64,000 nt of DNA from positions 1,488,001 to 1,552,000 of the forward strand of contig RQOL01000699.1 in the NCBI GenBank assembly GCA_013076295.1, read 5' to 3'. Each line of letters begins with the position of its first letter. The stretch's first letter is position 1. Both the position numbers and the translations under genes were made by a program. Of this stretch, positions 58,901 through 64,000 are shown piece by piece. The stretch is from Sanderia malayensis (Eukaryota > Cnidaria > Scyphozoa > Semaeostomeae > Pelagiidae). Under the pieces are notes generated by a model, which searched no databases, was not told the origin of the DNA, and was given only the letters and a program-made list of their open reading frames with translations.

Positions 58901-61900
58901 AAGTTGAGTTGAAATTAAATGAGGCCTGGTACACCGAGGATCTACAAGAGCATGTAGATCCCCGGCGTACCGGGAATTTTCGTCTTTTCGTCGAGAATGA
59001 TTTTCCCGCCAGAAACGCCGAAAACCATCCACGTATCGAACTCAACTACATACTTTATCTTCAACCCTGCCTCATCAAACACTATTGTAACACACAGACC
59101 CCGAGCAGCACTCGCCTAAACGCTGTTTACATCTGGTAATAATAATAATGATGATAATGACAAAACTTGCCAATGATGCTGTAGAAGAAGCAGTAGTTCG
59201 TTCATCAGGCATATCATCATCAATTCTCAAAAATTGCGAATCTTGAATCTGAAAAAAAGAATGAACACCACTTTATAGCAATGCCGCGTGTTAAGAGTGT
59301 AGTACATACACATTTTTCATAAGCAAGTTTGCCTAAGGCTCAGGATATAGACAAGTTTGGTATATATTCTTTCCGCTTATAAGAAGTGATGTGTGCTTCA
59401 CATTCCCTGTTAAGCCCACAAGATTTAACTTTTTCATATTCCTTAGCAGTCGCCCATCTAGTACTGGGAAAGTTTTTGCCTATCCGAGTACTGACTTGCT
59501 TATAGAGCACTTGCTTATAAAATACAATGCGTGTATGTGTCAAAGCATTTTATTGACTATGGTGATAGCAACTGTCAATGCCCTTAGTTTATTACAAAAG
59601 CGATGATGAGTCAAATACTTTCTTCGTATACCTTTGGTTTATTGATTTTTATTCCAACATACGAAGGATCTAGGGACAACAAGACACAAATTCATTTTAA
59701 TATATAATCAGGATCTATCGAAAACATTAAATGCTACTGCCAACTCCGAACCACAGACGATCAACGACAAATTATCAAAAACAGAAGTAATCAACAACAT
59801 GAAAACATAACAATTGGATATCATTTGGATATTGCAGAAATATGATCTCTTTATCTCAAAAAACTTACGTGCAACGACGAAGAATAATACCACGAATCCT
59901 ACTCCAGCAATTATGCAACCAGGTACAACGAACGACCAGCCCCTGCAATACACAGTGATAGATAGATACTGAGACGTCAGGTGGTTTAACTTGATTAAGA
60001 AGTGGTTTAACTTGACCATAATATGGCGGGGTGAGTTGGAAGTGGAGAGAGTTGTCCAGCTTCCACACAATAGCTTACAAGCGGAGATATTGCGACCTCA
60101 TTTCGGCTATTCAGAGACACATTAGCACAATGTAAAAGTGTTTCTTGTTAACTAAGCGTCTAAAGGGTCTTGTTAGGGGAATAATTATAGTGGCACAAAA
60201 GCATACCAATGATCCCCAGCCCAAACACCGGCTATTGCAGAGCCAACAATGTTGCCAACGGAGACATGCGAATTCCAGATCCCCATTACGAGGCCACGCC
60301 TGAAGAGAACGAGACTTCGTTATGCAGGACGCAAAACACTTATACCGTAATGGTTTGCATAAAGTAAAAGATGAAAGAAGAGTTAACAACACAACAGTAC
60401 TGACCTTCCCTCTCCAAACCAATTGCCAACAATAGCTACGACACATGGCCAACCACTCGCCTATGAAACATCAAAAGAAACCAGTCTTGCTTAATACAAT
60501 GCTTGATTTAACAAGTAGAAATATGCAGACATAGCTCCATAGCTCTATTCGGATTGTTGGAAATCTGAACATGATAAATCAGCTGTTATGCGGGTTGGTA
60601 AAATAAAGTTGATGAAATAATTTTTTGCGATTCACACCTGAAACATTCCTGTGATAATCTAGAAAAAAAATAATTCAAAATATTAGTAAATATCCATCAT
60701 CAAACAAAACTGTTAAGCACAGTTGAGAAAATATATTCTTATTTTATGAACTGCACAGGCTCGAGAGCAGAAGCAAAAGACGTTACATACCTGCATTGAA
60801 AAAAAGAATGCCAGAGTATGAATCTTGAAAAAGTATGCCATTCCAAAAGCAATGGTGAAAAGACCAGTCATTAACATACCACTGCCAAGATATATTCGCA
60901 AGCTTGTGTGTTCTGCTATGTAGCCACTGTAAAATGGCAAAAGATAAGACTCAATGAGTGATTGGTGGGAATAGAATTAGGAATACTAACAAAAAGAAAG
61001 GACAGATGCAAAAATATGTTGAAATAACAAAATTTAATGCACACGTTTTTTATTTTATAAGAAACCTAGCTAAAGCCCTGCTAGTAAAAGCTTCTTAAAT
61101 TTTCTATTGTTTTCTATTGTTAATGAAAACAACAGAACAAAGGAATCTATTGTAATTTAGCACAAATTCTACTAGTAAGTTTCTTATAAAGTGGTTTCTT
61201 ATAAAAAAAACGTGTGTACCAAGAAAGAAAAAAGACATTGGTGACTTTTCTATGCACAAGCTTAAATATTTGACACAGAAATGAGGCAATCCTGGTCAAA
61301 AACATGCATCCAAAAAAGCTTTAGGGAGTGAAAAATCTATGGACCAAATATAATTACTTGACACAGTTCGAGCTCCCAGACCCTTATAGGATCCACTGCA
61401 TATCATGTTGAATTAATTTTCAAAATGTTAGAGAGGGGACTATCCCGCCCCAAGGGTGTGTGCATTTCACCCTGATTAACTTGGATTTTCAACAGCTTAG
61501 CCCAAAGACTGATAGTAAATGACAAAAGGACTGTGTTAGAAAAAATTGTCGCAAAACAAATTAAGCTTACCTGAAAAGCATTGCAAGAGCATAGGAATAT
61601 AAAAATGCAGAATCTAAGGTGCCAAATAATTCTTTGCTGAGTTCCCTTTGAGCTAGAGTAGAGGAGGAATCAAACATTAAGCGACTGACAGGAAGCTATC
61701 ACATTTACACTAATACAGTGTCATATGCCAAAAAAAGAGTGAGATGGTTAAAGCTGATTTATGCTTACTGAATGGCGCCCATGCATCGCAAGTATTGTTA
61801 ACCTTTACGACAGTACAATTTGGATTCCATGTTCCCTGAATGGAAAGAGATATCCAAGTTTAAAAATCTGGCAGGATAGATGTCTTGAAGAGAAGAAGAT

Positions 61901-63079
61901 GTGTAGGGTATTTCCATAAAGATATCACTGCTGCTAGCATGAGCATATAGCATACACTGAACATCTGCAATGCATTGGACTCACAAAGCATTAAATTGAA
62001 CTACTTTGCTGATATGCCAAATACTATTACAGTCAAATCTCGCTACCTCAAACTCGGTTATCTCAAACAACTCGCTATCTCAAACAGATTCCCATTTCCC
62101 CCGTTCTCTATTTGGGTGAATTTAGTCCGGATGGTTAGAGCTCCAACTATGTCTAAAAAATTTCACTTCCTGTGCAAATTTGAGATAGCGAGAGCTGACT
62201 GTATGATTATTCTAAGTGCATAGTCACAGAAAAGCATGCATATACATAAATCAGCAAAATAACCAGAAGCTTGTTTCTGCCAAATTCCTTGACTACTCCA
62301 TTAAGACCCAGAAGGCTTACTCAATTTTTGAAGTTACAAAAGGAGGGCTTATTAGAAAGGGGACTTAACAAAATTCCCAAATAAGCTTGTTCATGAAATT
62401 AACTGAAAAATAAATTATTAATCAATTTAATCATTCGAAATTTCATCATTGTTCAAATAGCCACTGATTTTTAAAAACATGGGGAGGCTTTAACAGAGAG
62501 AGAGCTTAAACCAAAATTTTGTTTTGAAAGGGGTTTATTAGAAAAGGGGATTCAATAGATGGGGCTTAATAGACAGGGGGCTTAATATAGCTTTTACAGT
62601 AATAATAACCAACCCAGGCACATAAAAATATATTGATGTATACCTTGACTGTGCTAACAGGACGCTTTGCCAAATGGTATGAGGCGTAGGCAAGAAATGT
62701 CAACACCAAAACAGAAGCTTTGTACCTGTTTTACAGATGAAGGAGAAAAAAATAACGAAAGATTATATTAATGTTATCTAAAGATTTATTTAACAAAAAC
62801 AATCGGGCTGCATTAACTTTCGCTGCCAAACAATCAAAAAGCCATATTGGGTCACACAATACACTCAAAAACAACGAAAATGGAGAAGGCATCGCGAAAC
62901 AAAACAAAAACAAATGACAGTCACAAGTTGAAAGTAGAATTTGTATTCCGGCCTCATAAAAGAGCAACTTACCAATTTTCCCTTCTTTCTGGTTTAACAG
63001 TAAAACAAGAAGAGATACATCTTGCTCCGATTGGAACACGACGCTTCAAATTAATGGCAACAGATTCTGTGTTGGCCAT
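55959..63079 (-). CDS. SLC37-type sugar-phosphate/phosphate exchanger (major facilitator)
   Basis: SLC37 proteins are MFS antiporters; mammalian SLC37A1/A2 exchange glucose-6-phosphate for phosphate at the ER. Twenty-two minus-strand exons join to 544 aa: 62973-63079, 62644-62725, 61769-61835, 61571-61652, 60791-60926, 60638-60658, 60405-60460, 60207-60299, 59869-59942, 59632-59669, 59171-59248, 58648-58716, 58392-58482, 58177-58251, 57525-57610, 57369-57417, 57179-57252, 56780-56858, 56643-56686, 56393-56446, 56178-56239, 55959-56076. Family motifs include FLAYASYHLAKRPVSTVK, NWFGEGRRGLVMGIWNSHVS, GNIVGSAIAG, EYSLCLFFAKLVSYTFLFWL, GYVSDKT and VNGPYALITTAVSA. Two sequons (NCT, NNT) lie in the first luminal loop. 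The N- and C-tails are cytosolic. Exon 6 is a 21-nt microexon (IITGMFQ). The intron after exon 11 begins GC (TTG|GCAAGT). It is closest to SLC37A1/A2 by recall. Confidence 0.95.
57720..58165. repeat. Purine-rich low-complexity tract in an SLC37 intron
   Basis: The plus strand is almost entirely A and G, with repeated phrases GAGATTAGAGAAACGGGGTA and AGAGAGGGATTAGAGAGGAG. The transcribed (minus) strand is therefore a long pyrimidine tract upstream of the next acceptor. Irregular tandem structure, non-coding. Confidence 0.85.
58811..59160 (+). repeat. tRNA-headed SINE with microsatellite tail
   Basis: Near the 5' end GTGGCGAAGTGGTTGACAC (box A) and GGATCGATTCC (box B) are correctly spaced, as in a tRNA-derived RNA polymerase III promoter. 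A body of about 250 bp follows, with internal inverted phrases (GAGGATCTACAAGAGCATG against GTAGATCCC). The copy ends in a TAATAATAATAATGATGATAA tail. Part of the body recurs at 4393-4425. It sits in an SLC37 intron. Confidence 0.7.
61041..61217. mobile_element. MITE with ACACGTTTTTT..TATAAGAAACC ends
   Basis: The left end ACACGTTTTTTATTTTATAA and the right end TTATAAAAAAAACGTGTGT are imperfect inverted repeats enclosing GAAACC/GGTTTC. The layout resembles the 405-bp element at 22420-22824. A decayed relative is at about 46620-46725. Confidence 0.7.
62030..62201. mobile_element. TA-flanked MITE, family A (copy 2)
   Basis: This 172-bp element is flanked by TA. Its ends read CAGTCAAATCTCGCTACCTC and GAGATAGCGAGAGCTGACTG. 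It shares the GATTCCCATTTCCCC and AATTTAGTCCGGAT phrases, inverted or diverged, with the copy at 3892-4033. Confidence 0.8.
62285..62605. mobile_element. MITE, family C, inverted orientation
   Basis: It ends GGGCTTAATATAGCTTTTAC plus AGTAA, the complement of the family C start seen at 38107. The interior has GGGGCTTAATAG and AAGGGGACTTAAC phrases. It lies in SLC37 intron 2. Confidence 0.6.
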
Positions 63080-63252
63080 TTTTTTCTATGCTATCTGCTG
63101 AGCTATCTAACTTCCTTGCTTTGACCTCTTCATTGCCCATTTCCAAAACTTCCAGTCTCTTGTCTCTCAACATCACCACACAACACAGCAACGCAACACG
63201 TCACGTGCGCAAAAATTTATGACGTCTGTGCAGCACTGTAGTTAGTCCACTA
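63080..63252. promoter_or_regulatory. Upstream region of the SLC37 gene
   Basis: Only about 170 bp separates the SLC37 start codon from the satellite. A CACGTG E-box (63202-63207, in GTCACGTGCGC) and a TGACGT core (63220-63225) lie here. They are plausible promoter elements; their function is inferred only. Confidence 0.4.
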
Positions 63253-64000
63253 CGCAGGAGCACATATGATATGTTGACACTCAGGGTTAGGGTTAAGGCT
63301 GGACTTGGGGTTGGGGCTAGGGTTGGAAGCCTAAAGGTGGGTGTAACTGCGCAGTATCATATTTAGTCCATTGCGCAGGAGCACATGTGGTGTGTTGGTA
63401 CTTGGCGTTAGGGTTAGTCTTAGGGTTAGGGCTAGGGCTATGGTTGGAAGCCTAAAGGTGGGTGTAACTGCGCAGCATCATGTGTAGTCTACTGCGCAGG
63501 AGCACATATGTTGTGTTGGTACTTGGCGTTAGGGTTAGGCTTAGGGTTAGGGTTAGGGTTTGGGTTAGGGTTGGAAGCCTAAAGGTGGGTGTAACTGCGC
63601 AGTATCATATTTAGTCTACTGCGCAGGAGCACATATGGTGTGTTGGTACTTGGCGTTAGGGTTAAGCTTAGGGTTAGGCTTAGGGTTAGGGTTAGGGTTA
63701 GAAGCCTAAAGATGGGTGTGACTGCGCAGTATCATATTTAGTCTACTGCGCAGGAGCACATATGTTGTGTTGGTACTTGGCGTTAGGGTTAGGCTTAGGG
63801 TTAGGGCTTGGGTTAGGGTTGGAAGCCTAAAGGTGGGTGTAACTGCGCAGTATCATATTTAGTCTACTGCGCAGGAGCACATATGGTGTGTTGGTACTTG
63901 GCGTTAGGGTTTGGCTTAGGATTAGGCTTAGGGTTAGGGCTAGGGTTGGAAGCCTAAAGATGGGTGTAACTGCGCAGTATCATATTTAGTCCACTGCGCA
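63253..64000. repeat. 121/127-bp satellite with embedded TTAGGG repeats
   Basis: The marker CGCAGGAGCACAT begins at 63253, 63374, 63495, 63622, 63749 and 63870, and the next CGCA at 63997. This gives periods of 121, 121, 127, 127, 121 and 127. Each unit has a unique part (GAAGCCTAAAGGTGGGTGTA, then ACTGCGCAGTATCATATTTA) and a run of four to eight TTAGGG or variant hexamers (TTAGGC, CTAGGG, TTGGGG). Unit lengths differ by exactly one hexamer. The array runs off the window. Confidence 0.95.

Overview
This is a eukaryotic, almost certainly metazoan, window. It is AT-rich, its genes are split by many short introns, and most protein families are animal ones (dyskerin, DP, FAM155/NALF, ABCC, SLC37, CENATAC). 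The organism is most likely an early-branching animal, probably an anthozoan cnidarian. That placement is inferred from intron-rich, vertebrate-like gene structures, dense TA-flanked miniature elements and TTAGGG-type telomeric DNA, not from a marker gene. I rebuilt the gene models by hand from splice signals and reading phase; every main multi-exon CDS closes in frame.

Layout: 1-203, an array of inverted short repeats. 528-1163 (+), a single-exon protein with a PCNA-binding PIP box, family unknown. 1419-6241 (+), dyskerin (19 exons, 544 aa). 6782-8779 (-), a secreted ferritin (6 exons, 204 aa), convergent with dyskerin. 11253-16726 (+), the E2F partner DP/TFDP (13 exons, 495 aa) with an E2F-like site upstream. 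18448-23017 (+), a FAM155/NALF-type NALCN-channel auxiliary factor (3 exons). 24083-36285 (+), an MRP1-like ABCC transporter (27 exons, 1470 aa) whose first exon encodes an SH3 domain where the TMD0 membrane domain would be expected. 36589-36846, a palindrome-rich minisatellite. 36999-40718 (-), CENATAC/CCDC84 (14 exons), a minor-spliceosome factor. 41935-54441 (-), a short IQGAP/DGAP1-like protein of about 721 aa (26 exons) with only the GAP-related and RasGAP-C regions. Inside one of its introns, on the opposite strand, lies an intronless family-B-like 7TM receptor (48208-49557). 55959-63079 (-), an SLC37-type sugar-phosphate exchanger (22 exons, 544 aa). 63253-64000, a 121/127-bp satellite with embedded TTAGGG runs that continues past the window.

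The genes do not form an operon-like pathway. Three observations stand out. The first is the SH3-ABCC architecture. The second is an apparent U12-type AT-AA intron in the IQGAP-like gene, next to CENATAC, the factor known to promote splicing of exactly that AT-AN intron class. The third is a 91-bp-armed foldback element carrying two TTTCCCGCC motifs around a palindromic CRE. Three further introns use GC-AG borders. Introns and spacers carry several families of TA-flanked MITEs and tRNA-derived SINE remnants.
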